Assembly (NCBI GenBank): GCA_024640445.1
Contig: JAHEEZ010000078.1
Span: 1 to 14,177, forward strand
DNA from: Acidobacteriota bacterium
GTDB taxonomy: Bacteria > Acidobacteriota > Blastocatellia > Pyrinomonadales > Pyrinomonadaceae
Length of the DNA stretch: 14,177 nucleotides
Reading direction: 5' to 3'
The position numbers and the translations under genes are program-made. This document shows positions 7,006 to 14,094 of this stretch, piece by piece. Within the stretch, counting starts at the first letter, position 1. Every line of letters starts with the position of its first letter. Under the pieces are notes generated by a model. That model worked only from the letters and a program-made list of their open reading frames with translations. It was not told the DNA's origin and did not search any database.

Positions 7006-7030
7006 ACGGAAAGGTATCGTACCTTCCCGT
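7006..7030 (+). other. Stem-loop in the 5' leader of the TPR gene
   Basis: ACGGAAAGGTA (7006-7016) pairs with TACCTTCCCGT (7020-7030) with a single mismatch and a 3-nt loop (7017-7019). It ends 21 nt before the start codon at 7052, in a leader with no clear Shine-Dalgarno. It could affect translation initiation or be a protein-binding palindrome. No T-run follows, so it is not an intrinsic terminator. Confidence 0.35.
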
Positions 7031-7051
7031 TGGTGATCTTCCCCTCTTAAG

Positions 7052-9256
7052 ATGAGCTTCAACAAGACCAAGTCGATGAGGAATGCCGAGCGCTACCTGA
7101 CGCAAGGCAGGATCGAAGCGGCAATAGGCGAATATCGTCAAATTGTTGATCACGATCCAAGGGATATTAGTACCCACAATATGCTGGGTGATCTTTACGT
7201 GAAGATCGCGAGAACAGATTCCGCCGTGGACTGTTACAGAAAGGTCGCTGATCATTACAACGAACAGGGTTTTGCGAAAAAAGCGATCGCCGTTTACAAC
7301 AAGATCTATAAACTCAGCCCTGACTCAACGCATGTCGTAGCAAAGCTGGCGGAGCTCTATCATATGCGCGGCTCGAATGCCGAGGCCCGTACCCACTACA
7401 AACTCTTCGCCGAGCGGCTGGAATTGGAAGGAAAGAACATCGAGGTGCTTGAGGTTTGGCAGAAAATGGCCGATCTGGATCCGAGCGATGCTGACATATG
7501 CCTTCAGATCGCGAAGGCCCAGGCCGGAAGAAATCACAAGGAAGAAGCGTGCAAATACTATTTTGAAGCGGGAACAAGACTCGCTGAACAGGGGCGCCAT
7601 CAGGAAGCCGCGGATGCGTTCAGCGGCGCGCTGCAGGTCAATGACCGTTTCTGGAAGGCCGTGCGCGGGATAGTAAGGTCGAATGTATTGCTTGGAGATC
7701 CGAAAGCGGGTGCGGTCCTTCTTGAAGAGAAACTTAAAGAGGATCCTTACAATAAGGAGTTCACATTCCTGCTGATCGATTGCTACTTCGAGATGGATGA
7801 TGCTGCGGGAGCCGAAAAGATCATCACGAAACTTGTCGAACGCGAACCGGCGAACTATCCAAAGCTTCTCGATCTTGTGAAAGTCTACCTCAAGAACGAG
7901 GAAACAGATTCGGCGGTGAGGGTGCTCTCAATGATGTCGGAGCATCTTCTCGCAGGCGGGGACGCGAAGACACTGGAAAACAATCTCTTGGTGGTACTTG
8001 AAGCGGACCCAACCAGCGTGGACGGACTTCGGCTGCTTTCGAGATGTTACAGCTGGCAGAGAGAACAGCAAAAACTAAAAGACTCATTAAAGCGGATGGC
8101 CGAATCTGCCAATTCGAAGCGGGGTTATCTTGACGAACGATGGGCGCTTACCCAGTACCTTCACCTTGTCCCTCATGATTCTGAAAGGGCGGCCCGGCTT
8201 TCGGTTCTGGAAGACAAATACGGCAGGGAAAATTCTCAAGGCCAGCTTCGAATACAACGGCCCTTCGAAGCTCCGGCTTCGTCTGTCGCGACGTTCGGTC
8301 TGGAATCCGAAGCGGAGTTCGCTTCGGCAAATGATTCGGGTTCGGGACTTATCGCGCGCGACAGCGAGGTCACAGGCCACGACGAGATCGTTCCCGTCAC
8401 GGTAGTGGATTACCCGGAGAGCATTACTGTATGTGATGAGAGTGTAACGATAGTCTCGGATCGTGCGGTGATCCAAAACGGCAATGGTTCTTCGAATGCA
8501 AGCGAGTTTGTAAGCTCGAAACTCAACGTTGCCGACGAGGTTCGTTTGGAAGAAGAGTTGGAGAGTATCAGGTTTTACATCGAACAGGGATACGACGGTC
8601 TTGCGGACAAGGCGATCTCCGCGCTTGAGTCGGAGTTCGGTAACCGGGAAGCGATCGCTTCTGTAAGGTCGGACTTGAGAAGCTCGAAATCAACGGTCGA
8701 TAACTTTACGACCGCCGAATTGAAACGGGCCGAAGCGCACGATTTTGTCGAGAATGACGGAAAAGATAGACAAACGGCGCGGCCTGAGACGGCGCCGGAT
8801 CCGCTTCGAAAGATCGCGAGCGATCTGGGGCTTAACGAACCGGAGAAAGACAAGACCGCGGATTTTGAAGAGCACTATAACCACGGCGTAGCTTATAAGG
8901 AGATGGGTCTTTCGGAAGAAGCCATCCGAGAGTTTCAGCAGGCGGCGGAATGCGTGGGAGAGACCGATCCCGGCCGCCGCTACTACAACTGCTGCACCAT
9001 GCTCGGTCACTGCTTTGTTGAGACAGGAATGCCTAACCTTGCCCTGATCTGGTTTACGCGCGCTATGGGATGTGAAAACCTCTCGGACGATGAAAGGCAG
9101 GCGCTTGACTACGAACTCGGAACCGTCTACGAACTCTCCGGGCATGTGGAAGAAGCAATGTCGCACTACGAACGCGTTTATGCTTTGGACATCGACTTCA
9201 GGGATGTCGCTGAGCGTTTGGAAGGACTCCGAGCAAAGGAACCCGTCGCCGGATAG
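7052..9256 (+). CDS. Large tetratricopeptide-repeat (TPR) protein, 734 aa
   Basis: The protein is mostly helical TPR repeats in two blocks. Block one (about 8-400) begins AERYLTQGRIEAAIGEYRQIVDHDP and continues with units such as LGDLYVKIARTDSAVDCY, AKKAIAVYNKIYKLSPD, IEVLEVWQKMADLDPSD and HQEAADAFSGALQVN. A serine/glutamate-rich, low-complexity linker spans about 400-490. A short helical segment (about 493-545, EEELESIRFYIEQGYDGLADKAI) and another polar linker lead to block two (about 601-734), with HYNHGVAYKEMGLSEEAIREF and YELGTVYELSGHVEEAMSHYER. There is no signal peptide or membrane segment, so it is probably a cytoplasmic scaffold. TPRs bind partner proteins, but the partner is unknown. 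It is preceded by a long leader with a stem-loop and followed at 63 nt by a membrane-protein gene. I cannot assign a pathway. Confidence 0.85.
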   Translation: MSFNKTKSMRNAERYLTQGRIEAAIGEYRQIVDHDPRDISTHNMLGDLYVKIARTDSAVDCYRKVADHYNEQGFAKKAIAVYNKIYKLSPDSTHVVAKLAELYHMRGSNAEARTHYKLFAERLELEGKNIEVLEVWQKMADLDPSDADICLQIAKAQAGRNHKEEACKYYFEAGTRLAEQGRHQEAADAFSGALQVNDRFWKAVRGIVRSNVLLGDPKAGAVLLEEKLKEDPYNKEFTFLLIDCYFEMDDAAGAEKIITKLVEREPANYPKLLDLVKVYLKNEETDSAVRVLSMMSEHLLAGGDAKTLENNLLVVLEADPTSVDGLRLLSRCYSWQREQQKLKDSLKRMAESANSKRGYLDERWALTQYLHLVPHDSERAARLSVLEDKYGRENSQGQLRIQRPFEAPASSVATFGLESEAEFASANDSGSGLIARDSEVTGHDEIVPVTVVDYPESITVCDESVTIVSDRAVIQNGNGSSNASEFVSSKLNVADEVRLEEELESIRFYIEQGYDGLADKAISALESEFGNREAIASVRSDLRSSKSTVDNFTTAELKRAEAHDFVENDGKDRQTARPETAPDPLRKIASDLGLNEPEKDKTADFEEHYNHGVAYKEMGLSEEAIREFQQAAECVGETDPGRRYYNCCTMLGHCFVETGMPNLALIWFTRAMGCENLSDDERQALDYELGTVYELSGHVEEAMSHYERVYALDIDFRDVAERLEGLRAKEPVAG

Positions 9257-9318
9257 TTTCTCCCCTACAATATCAGCCCGTCTTGTTGCACCGCCCGCAT
9301 TCGCGATATACTCGCCCC

Positions 9319-9624
9319 ATGGTTTCACGGCTGATCGTCGTCCTCTTCATACTTGTTTGTCTCGAAACCGGGATCCTGCTCATATTGCTTCCGTGGATCA
9401 GCGACTGGGGCAATAACGTGCTCTTGATCTACTTTGTGGACAAGACCGGCTGGACATTCCTGGATGCCATCGTTGATTCCACATGGCTTCGCGGCGCAGT
9501 GTCGGGTCTTGGAGTATTCAATCTCTTTGTCGCTTTTTGGGAGATCGCCCATTTTACAAAGAGCGTTGAGGAACTTGAAGCGCACGACGCGGCCGGAAAG
9601 CCTGCGGGCCGAAACGCACAGTGA
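9319..9624 (+). CDS. Small membrane protein, 101 aa, unknown function
   Basis: The protein has two likely membrane helices: residues 5-26 (LIVVLFILVCLETGILLILLPW) and about 60-79 (AVSGLGVFNLFVAFWEIAHF). A shorter hydrophobic stretch (VLLIYFV, 34-40) and an aromatic/acidic loop lie between them. The C-terminal 20 residues are polar (EELEAHDAAGKPAG) and probably cytoplasmic. The ATG at 9319 is preferred over an upstream in-frame TTG at 9283 because it begins directly before the first helix. Its stop overlaps the thiE GTG start by 4 nt (GTGA), so it is translationally coupled to thiE. That linkage could mean a role near thiamine synthesis or only operon economy. I do not recognise the family. 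Confidence 0.75.
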   Translation: MVSRLIVVLFILVCLETGILLILLPWISDWGNNVLLIYFVDKTGWTFLDAIVDSTWLRGAVSGLGVFNLFVAFWEIAHFTKSVEELEAHDAAGKPAGRNAQ

Positions 9625-10301
9625 GTTCTCTGATCGATCGAAAACCGATTTCCTGCCTGATAACTCCCGGCAACCTTACTCCGTCAAATTTTGTAGAAGA
9701 AAAAGCCGACATCCTGGAAACTGTGCGTTCGGCCGCAGACCTGGAAATCGGCATAGTGCAGATCCGGGAAAAGGCTCTAACCGGAAAACTATTGCATGGT
9801 TTCGCGCGCGAATGCGTGGCAGCGGTGAAGGGAACCGGTTGCCGCGTACTTGTGAATGAAAGGTTCGATATCGCCGTGGCCGCGGGGGCTGACGGGGTTC
9901 ATCTGACGTCCACTTCCATTCCACCCTGGAAGGTGAGGGCAGTTACGGACGCCGGATTCGTTGTAGGCGTTTCAACACATTCGCTCGCCGAGATCCTGGC
10001 TGCAAAGGACTCGGGCGCTGATTTCGTTGTTTTTGGACCGGTTTTTGATTCGCCAGGCAAGACCGAACTGGAAGGCGCAAAGGGACTTGCAGATCTGGCC
10101 GAAGTTTGCGCCAAATGCGCACCTTTCCCCGTTCTCGCGCTTGGCGGGATCGACCGTTCAAACTTCAGGCAGGCGCTGGCCGCCGGGGCTTCCGGCATCG
10201 CCGCGATCCGTCTCTTTCGTGACGCGGGAGATGCCGCTTCGGTCATCGGCGAACTTTGCAGCGGACGGGAAATCCGGGAGGATCGATCGATCAATGAATG
10301 A
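9621..10301 (+). CDS. thiE: Thiamine phosphate synthase (ThiE), TenI-like variant
   Basis: The 226-residue TIM-barrel protein carries most ThiE/TenI signatures: ITPG (14-17), QIREK (47-51), LVNER (77-81), DGVHL (91-95), GVSTHS (116-121), FGPVFDSPGK (138-147) and ALGGID (173-178). ThiE couples HMP-pyrophosphate and thiazole phosphate to thiamine phosphate in the cytoplasm. Two positions differ from well-studied ThiE: the NDR/NDD motif reads NER, and the GQED-P segment reads TSTSIPP, so a usual metal-ligand Asp is a Ser. The second feature also occurs in the thiazole tautomerase TenI (H120 aligns with the TenI catalytic His). The neighbour thiD, which supplies the pyrimidine phosphate, favours ThiE. 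The start is GTG, overlapping the preceding stop by 4 nt; the stop overlaps the thiD start by 8 nt. No TPP riboswitch is visible upstream. Confidence 0.82.
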   Translation: MSSLIDRKPISCLITPGNLTPSNFVEEKADILETVRSAADLEIGIVQIREKALTGKLLHGFARECVAAVKGTGCRVLVNERFDIAVAAGADGVHLTSTSIPPWKVRAVTDAGFVVGVSTHSLAEILAAKDSGADFVVFGPVFDSPGKTELEGAKGLADLAEVCAKCAPFPVLALGGIDRSNFRQALAAGASGIAAIRLFRDAGDAASVIGELCSGREIREDRSINE

Positions 10302-11142
10302 CAAGTTGAGCGCAAGAACCAATCCTCCCGTTTGCCTTAGCATTGCAGGGTTGGATCCTTCGGGCGGCGCGGGGATCCTGGCTGATGTTCGCACCTTCGC
10401 CGCTTTCGGCTGTTTTGCGGCGGCCGCGGTCACTTCGATCACCTTCCAGAATACCCAGGGCGTTTTCGGGGCGGTGTCACAATCGCTGGACATCGTGCGC
10501 GGGCAGCTGGATCCGGTATTCGAAGATTATGACGTTGCGGCTGTAAAGACTGGAATGTTGCCGACGGCAGAGGTTATTCGTGAAGCGGCTGATGTTCTTG
10601 CCGCTCGGCAGATGACCCTTCTGGTTGTAGATCCGGTTGTCCGATCCACATCGGGTTTCGATCTGATCGATGACAACGCGCTCTCTGCGCTCGTGGAGAT
10701 CCTCTTCAGGCAGGCGCTCCTGGTTACTCCAAACATTGCGGAGGCGGAAAGGATCTCAGGAATCGCAATCCAGGGAGAAGAGGATATTCGCAGCGCCGCA
10801 ATGATCATGAGGCGTTTTGGAGCCGAGAATATCTTGATAAAAGGCGGTCATCTTCCCGAGATCGCCGAGACGAAACACGACGCCGGGGACAGGACCGCGC
10901 GGGACTATCTGTTTACAGGGGAAGAGGTCACTGTACTGTCGGCCCCGTTTGTGGAGACTGACGCGACGCACGGTACCGGATGCACCCTTTCGGCGGCAAT
11001 TACGGCGTGTCTTGCGCTCGGTTATCCGTTAAAGGAATCCGTAGTCCGGGCGAAAAAGTTCGTAAACCGTGCGATTGCGACGGCACCTTTGGTCGGAAAG
11101 GGGCATTCGCCGATCAACATAGATCCCGAATTCACCAGATAG
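10294..11142 (+). CDS. thiD: Hydroxymethylpyrimidine/phosphomethylpyrimidine kinase (ThiD)
   Basis: The 282-residue protein is a ribokinase-fold kinase that phosphorylates HMP and HMP-phosphate for thiamine synthesis. Diagnostic parts are SIAGLDPSGGAGILADVRTF (16-35), the VTSITFQNTQGV segment (46-57), KTGML (85-89), VVDPVVRSTSG (111-121), VTPNIAEAE (144-152) and DATHGTGCTLSAAI (223-236), whose GTGC holds the anion hole and the catalytic cysteine C230. The ATG at 10294 is chosen because the SIAGLDPSGG motif then starts 15 residues in, as is normal, and because a GGGAGG ribosome-binding site lies at 10276-10281. Longer in-frame starts would run far into thiE. It overlaps the end of thiE by 8 nt, so the two are co-expressed. 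It converges on the barrel gene with only 13 nt between stops. Confidence 0.93.
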   Translation: MNDKLSARTNPPVCLSIAGLDPSGGAGILADVRTFAAFGCFAAAAVTSITFQNTQGVFGAVSQSLDIVRGQLDPVFEDYDVAAVKTGMLPTAEVIREAADVLAARQMTLLVVDPVVRSTSGFDLIDDNALSALVEILFRQALLVTPNIAEAERISGIAIQGEEDIRSAAMIMRRFGAENILIKGGHLPEIAETKHDAGDRTARDYLFTGEEVTVLSAPFVETDATHGTGCTLSAAITACLALGYPLKESVVRAKKFVNRAIATAPLVGKGHSPINIDPEFTR

Positions 11143-11155
11143 GAAGAATTGAGCT

Positions 11156-12019
11156 TTACTGGGCAGGGGTAAAGATCTTCGGCGACTGGTAGGTCACTCC
11201 GAAGGTGATTCCTGTGCGGGGGCTGAACTTTGTAATTCCGAAGATCGCTGCGGTGTCGAACCGAAGACCGGATGCTTTGATCTGGGTACCGAACCTTACC
11301 TGGCCCTGGGTCTCGGTCCCTAGCGGTGCTTCGCCGCCCTGTGTGCTGACACGGCCGTTCACTTCACCGACAAGGTTGATCCTGTCATTTACCGTGTAAA
11401 CACCCGCAAGCCCGTAGAGAAGCACGTCATTTTGCGAAAATTGCTCCAGTGGCGCGGTGAGAATTGCAATTCCGACATTCCCGAAAACTTTTAATCTCGT
11501 CGAGCCGGACGCCGTCTTTCCGAAGCTTTTCTGGACTATCAATTTCGTGAAGATGTCGGTCTGGTTAGTTCCGATCCCGCGCTTTTCATTTGTGTTTGGG
11601 AGTTTGAATCCAAACTTGAACCCAAGCCCTGGAAGGTTCTTCGTTTCATTCCTGAGCTTGATCTTCACCGAGGTAATGATGTCGCCGAAGTCATTTGTCG
11701 AATTACCGTCGATGTCCAAAGGGATGGGCGGAGCGGCTGATTGCGAATCGATAGCCAGAAAGTTCTGCAGAACACCTTCGATCTGTACTTCCACGTTCGA
11801 AGCGTAACCTGTGACAATCCTGATCTCACCGACCCTGGTCAGATCGCCTTTGAGCCCGGAAAGCGGAAACTTGGCATTCTGAAAAAAGTCAGAGCCGGCG
11901 GCAATGCTGAAGGTCCCGGGAGGGGTGATGTCTATGTCATCCGTAATCAGAGGTCTCTGCTGCCCAAAGGCGGCGGCAGATGACAGAAGGACAACGAGGA
12001 TTGCGAGAGCCTTGTACAT
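11156..12019 (-). CDS. Outer-membrane beta-barrel protein, Phenol_MetA_deg/transporter-like
   Basis: The 287-residue protein starts with a signal peptide (MYKALAILVVLLSSAAAFG, likely cleaved near A-F-G|Q-Q). The mature N-terminus reads QRPLITDDIDITPPGTFSIAAGSDFF, the usual opening of the family annotated as MetA-pathway phenol degradation or putative outer-membrane transporter (Pfam PF13557). The rest alternates polar and hydrophobic residues in many short strands (VEVQIEGVLQNF, ITSVKIKLRNET, LGFKFGFKLP, RLKVFGNVGIAIL, INLVGEVNGRVS, GITFGVTYQSPK), consistent with an 8-14-strand barrel. No enzyme motif is seen. Length and pattern suggest a channel or a small-molecule barrel, but the substrate is unknown. 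The ATG at 12019 is chosen over an in-frame GTG at 12037 because the signal peptide begins there. It is a single gene on its strand, divergent from the haem-family gene. Confidence 0.72.
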   Translation of the reverse strand: MYKALAILVVLLSSAAAFGQQRPLITDDIDITPPGTFSIAAGSDFFQNAKFPLSGLKGDLTRVGEIRIVTGYASNVEVQIEGVLQNFLAIDSQSAAPPIPLDIDGNSTNDFGDIITSVKIKLRNETKNLPGLGFKFGFKLPNTNEKRGIGTNQTDIFTKLIVQKSFGKTASGSTRLKVFGNVGIAILTAPLEQFSQNDVLLYGLAGVYTVNDRINLVGEVNGRVSTQGGEAPLGTETQGQVRFGTQIKASGLRFDTAAIFGITKFSPRTGITFGVTYQSPKIFTPAQ

Positions 12020-12212
12020 TGCGCCATATTTTGGCACTAAAAGCGAAGGTTTGCAAAATCATTTGCCGATCCCTTTCCCTGACCGAGTGTCTCTGGAGCT
12101 ACGTTTCTGTCGGCCGTTTTGAAGCGATCCTTCCTGACGCCTCGCTTTGGACAAAGGCGGGAATTGTTGGCACAATCGTATGCGTGTTCCGGTCACGTCA
12201 GGGACACGCCCA

Positions 12213-12217
12213 AAGGA
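12213..12217 (+). promoter_or_regulatory. Ribosome-binding site that selects the GTG start at 12227
   Basis: AAGGA at 12213-12217 lies 9 nt before the GTG at 12227, good Shine-Dalgarno spacing. The frame is open upstream to a TTG at 12119, but the extra 36 residues are arginine-rich and not family-like, so this site decides the start. The rest of the 12020-12226 divergent region holds only weak palindromes and no convincing promoter. Confidence 0.6.
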
Positions 12218-12226
12218 CGTCAAATT

Positions 12227-12991
12227 GTGGTATCAGAAATAGAAAAGGACGATCTCGAAACCGCCGGTCTGCGTCTCGTCGCGGACAACAAGGAGCCGTC
12301 TCTGGCTCCCGATATCGAGAAGCAGTTCGTCAATTTCATCTTCTTCCGGGTCGACCCGGAATGGCGGCGGCTTGAAGAGGCGAAAAAGACGGAATACAAA
12401 TTGGAGTTCCTCAAGGTCTTTGACGATTTCAGCGAGGAATTGCTTCTTTTCGGATATTCGCTGGTGGGTTTTGATTCCAAGGCGGACCTGATGTTCTGGC
12501 GTGTGGGAAGTTCTTTGGACTCGATCCAGGATATGACCGCCCGGCTTTACAGGACGAACCTCGGCAGTTTCCTTGAGACAGCCGACAACTATCTGTCGGT
12601 CACCAGGAAAATGATGTTCGTCAGGCAGTCTTCGGAGAGCTCGGAGGACAGGAATCACATCGTCGCAGGTTCCAAGAAGTACCATTTTCTATATCCGTGC
12701 GCGAAGAATAAGGATTGGTACGACATGAGCGAAGATGAAAGGGAATCGCTTATCACGGAGAACTTCATGGTCGGCAAGCGATTCCAGAATATCAAGATCC
12801 ACCTTACACACGCTTTCGGATTTAGCGAGCAGGAATACCTGATCAGTTTCGAGACCGACGAACCGAAAGATTTTCTGGCCTTGGCGGAGGAACTTCGACG
12901 GACGCCCGCCAGCAAGTTCACTCTGCGTGGTCTGCCTATCTACACCTGCCGACACTTGAGCCTCGCCGAATGTCTGGATTCGGTCGGCTAG
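12227..12991 (+). CDS. Chlorite-dismutase-family haem protein (HemQ-like) lacking the usual proximal His
   Basis: The 254-residue protein (GTG start) fits the Cld/HemQ dimeric alpha-beta-barrel family: an N-terminal half with VNFIFFRVDPEWRRL (35-49) and ADLMFWRVG (86-94), and a C-terminal half with KYHFLYPCAKNKDWYDMSEDER (151-172), QEYLISFETDEPKDFLAL (202-219) and FTLRGLPIYTCRHLSLAECL (231-250). HemQ converts coproheme III to haem b. In family members the stretch after the DWY-ER segment usually reads E-H-x-x-x-G, where His is the proximal haem ligand. Here it reads E-N-F-M-V-G, with N179 (codon AAC at 12761-12763) in that place. It therefore may not bind haem in the usual way, so I avoid the hemQ symbol. 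It begins a cluster with acylphosphatase and apt. The Cld family is clear; the activity is uncertain. Confidence 0.8.
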   Translation: MVSEIEKDDLETAGLRLVADNKEPSLAPDIEKQFVNFIFFRVDPEWRRLEEAKKTEYKLEFLKVFDDFSEELLLFGYSLVGFDSKADLMFWRVGSSLDSIQDMTARLYRTNLGSFLETADNYLSVTRKMMFVRQSSESSEDRNHIVAGSKKYHFLYPCAKNKDWYDMSEDERESLITENFMVGKRFQNIKIHLTHAFGFSEQEYLISFETDEPKDFLALAEELRRTPASKFTLRGLPIYTCRHLSLAECLDSVG

Positions 12992-13019
12992 AAAGCGTCG
13001 AAATTTCAGCCTGGGATTT

Positions 13020-13295
13020 ATGAAGGTTTCTCGGAAGTTCTTTGTTAGGGGCCTGGTTCAGGGAGTCGGGTTCAGGTACTTTGTCCAAAGGTCCGCAGCG
13101 AAACATCAGGTGCGGGGCTACGTCAGAAATCTTCCGGACGGTCGCGTCGAGGCATATGCCGAGGGCATTGAGGCGTCGGTCAAATCGTTTTACGAAGATC
13201 TGCTTACCGGCCCGATGTTTGCGCGGGTAGAAGATATAGAAGAGATAGTATGCGATCCCGCGGACGTGTACTCCACATTCCTAATCGAACGATAA
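13020..13295 (+). CDS. Acylphosphatase
   Basis: The 91-residue protein is of standard acylphosphatase length and carries both signatures. The first, GLVQGVGFRYF (11-21), has the phosphate-binding loop and catalytic R19. The second, GYVRNLPDGRVEAYAEG (33-49), contains catalytic N37. Acylphosphatases hydrolyse acyl phosphates such as carbamoyl phosphate and 1,3-bisphosphoglycerate in the cytoplasm. The N-terminal ACT-like ferredoxin fold is complete and there are no extra domains, so it is not a HypF fragment. It starts 28 nt after the HemQ-like gene stop and ends 64 nt before apt on the same strand, consistent with a small operon, though there is no known functional link among the three. Only a weak GGGA ribosome-binding site is visible. 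Confidence 0.93.
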   Translation: MKVSRKFFVRGLVQGVGFRYFVQRSAAKHQVRGYVRNLPDGRVEAYAEGIEASVKSFYEDLLTGPMFARVEDIEEIVCDPADVYSTFLIER

Positions 13296-13359
13296 CTAAC
13301 ACAGGAGCTCAAGAGGGTCCTGGCCGGCAAAGATAGCAGGTCCTGGACGAGAATTGACT

Positions 13360-13881
13360 ATGGAACATTTGAAGAAGCTTATCCGTGAGGTGCGGGATTT
13401 TCCGAAACCCGGCATCAATTTCTACGACATCACAACTTTGCTTCAGGATGCGGACGGATTAAAACAGACGATCGACGGAATGATCGAAAAGTTCAAAGAT
13501 GAACGTATCGACACGGTGATCGGCATCGAGTCGAGGGGATTCATCTTCGCCGTGCCGCTTGCATATCATCTGGGAGCCGGGTTTGTTCCTGTAAGAAAAC
13601 CAAACAAGCTGCCGTCGAACAAGATCTCGGCCTCATACGACCTCGAATATGGCCAGGACACTCTTGAAATGCACGAAGATGCCGTAGGAAGCGGGCATCG
13701 CGTTCTCATTATTGACGATCTGCTGGCCACGGGTGGAACTGCGAAGGCAGTGACCGAACTTGTGGAGCAGGTCGGCGGCGACATCGTTGGGCTCGGATTC
13801 CTGGTTGAACTCACTTTTCTGAACGGGCGTGAAAAGTTGAACGGTTATGATGTCCACTCGTTTCTGAAATACGACGACTGA
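13360..13881 (+). CDS. apt: Adenine phosphoribosyltransferase
   Basis: The 173-residue protein is full-length APRT, which converts adenine and PRPP to AMP in purine salvage. The PRPP-binding motif VLIIDDLLATGGT is at 115-127. Other family elements are FPKPGINFYDITTLL (14-28), IGIESRGFIF (54-63), VPVRKPNKLP (76-85) with the APRT-specific KPNKLP loop, and EYGQDTLEMHEDA (96-108). The ATG at 13360 is used because APRTs begin a few residues before the L-I-R-x-V-x-D-F-P segment. An in-frame TTG at 13354 is also possible and sits nearer to the GGACGA purine stretch at 13344-13349. It is the last gene of the haem-family/acylphosphatase cluster. Its stop codon is followed at once by a 7-bp tandem repeat. 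Confidence 0.95.
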   Translation: MEHLKKLIREVRDFPKPGINFYDITTLLQDADGLKQTIDGMIEKFKDERIDTVIGIESRGFIFAVPLAYHLGAGFVPVRKPNKLPSNKISASYDLEYGQDTLEMHEDAVGSGHRVLIIDDLLATGGTAKAVTELVEQVGGDIVGLGFLVELTFLNGREKLNGYDVHSFLKYDD

Positions 13882-13882
13882 A

Positions 13883-13994
<112 letters not shown>

Positions 13995-14055
13995 GAGGAT
14001 CGGCGGGTGCGGCTGAAACGCAGTTGCGTTGTGTCAAACGGAATTCGATCGTTGT

Positions 14056-14084
14056 TTGAACATTTTACCTCGACCCTGTAAGAT
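14056..14084 (+). promoter_or_regulatory. Sigma-70 type promoter of the tRNA-Arg gene
   Basis: TTGAAC (14056-14061, 4/6) and TAAGAT (14079-14084, 4/6) are separated by the ideal 17 bp, with the -10 ending 10 nt before the tRNA 5' end. The position and spacing make it a good candidate for the tRNA promoter, giving a very short 5' leader. A 6-bp palindrome (14016-14029) further upstream has no clear role. Confidence 0.55.
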
Positions 14085-14094
14085 TTTGGTTTTC

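Noticed and set aside
6899..7255. Minus-strand open frame (118 codons) in the divergent region
   Set aside because: It overlaps the TPR gene N-terminus and the candidate promoter, and has no family resemblance.
9257..9318. TPP riboswitch upstream of the thiamine genes
   Set aside because: The gap before the membrane-protein gene is only 62 nt and shows no CTGAGA or ACCTGA-type thi-box core.
8690..9328. Minus-strand open frame (212 codons) opposite the end of the TPR gene
   Set aside because: Antisense to the second TPR block, with no ribosome-binding site or domain.
12184..12207. Imperfect 7-bp hairpin before the HemQ-like start, considered as an operator
   Set aside because: It has a wobble pair and a 10-nt loop, and such pairings are common by chance in a region of this size.
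14016..14029. Palindrome AACGCA/TGCGTT upstream of the tRNA promoter
   Set aside because: It has six-base arms and a 2-nt gap, with no second copy in the window to support a protein-binding site.
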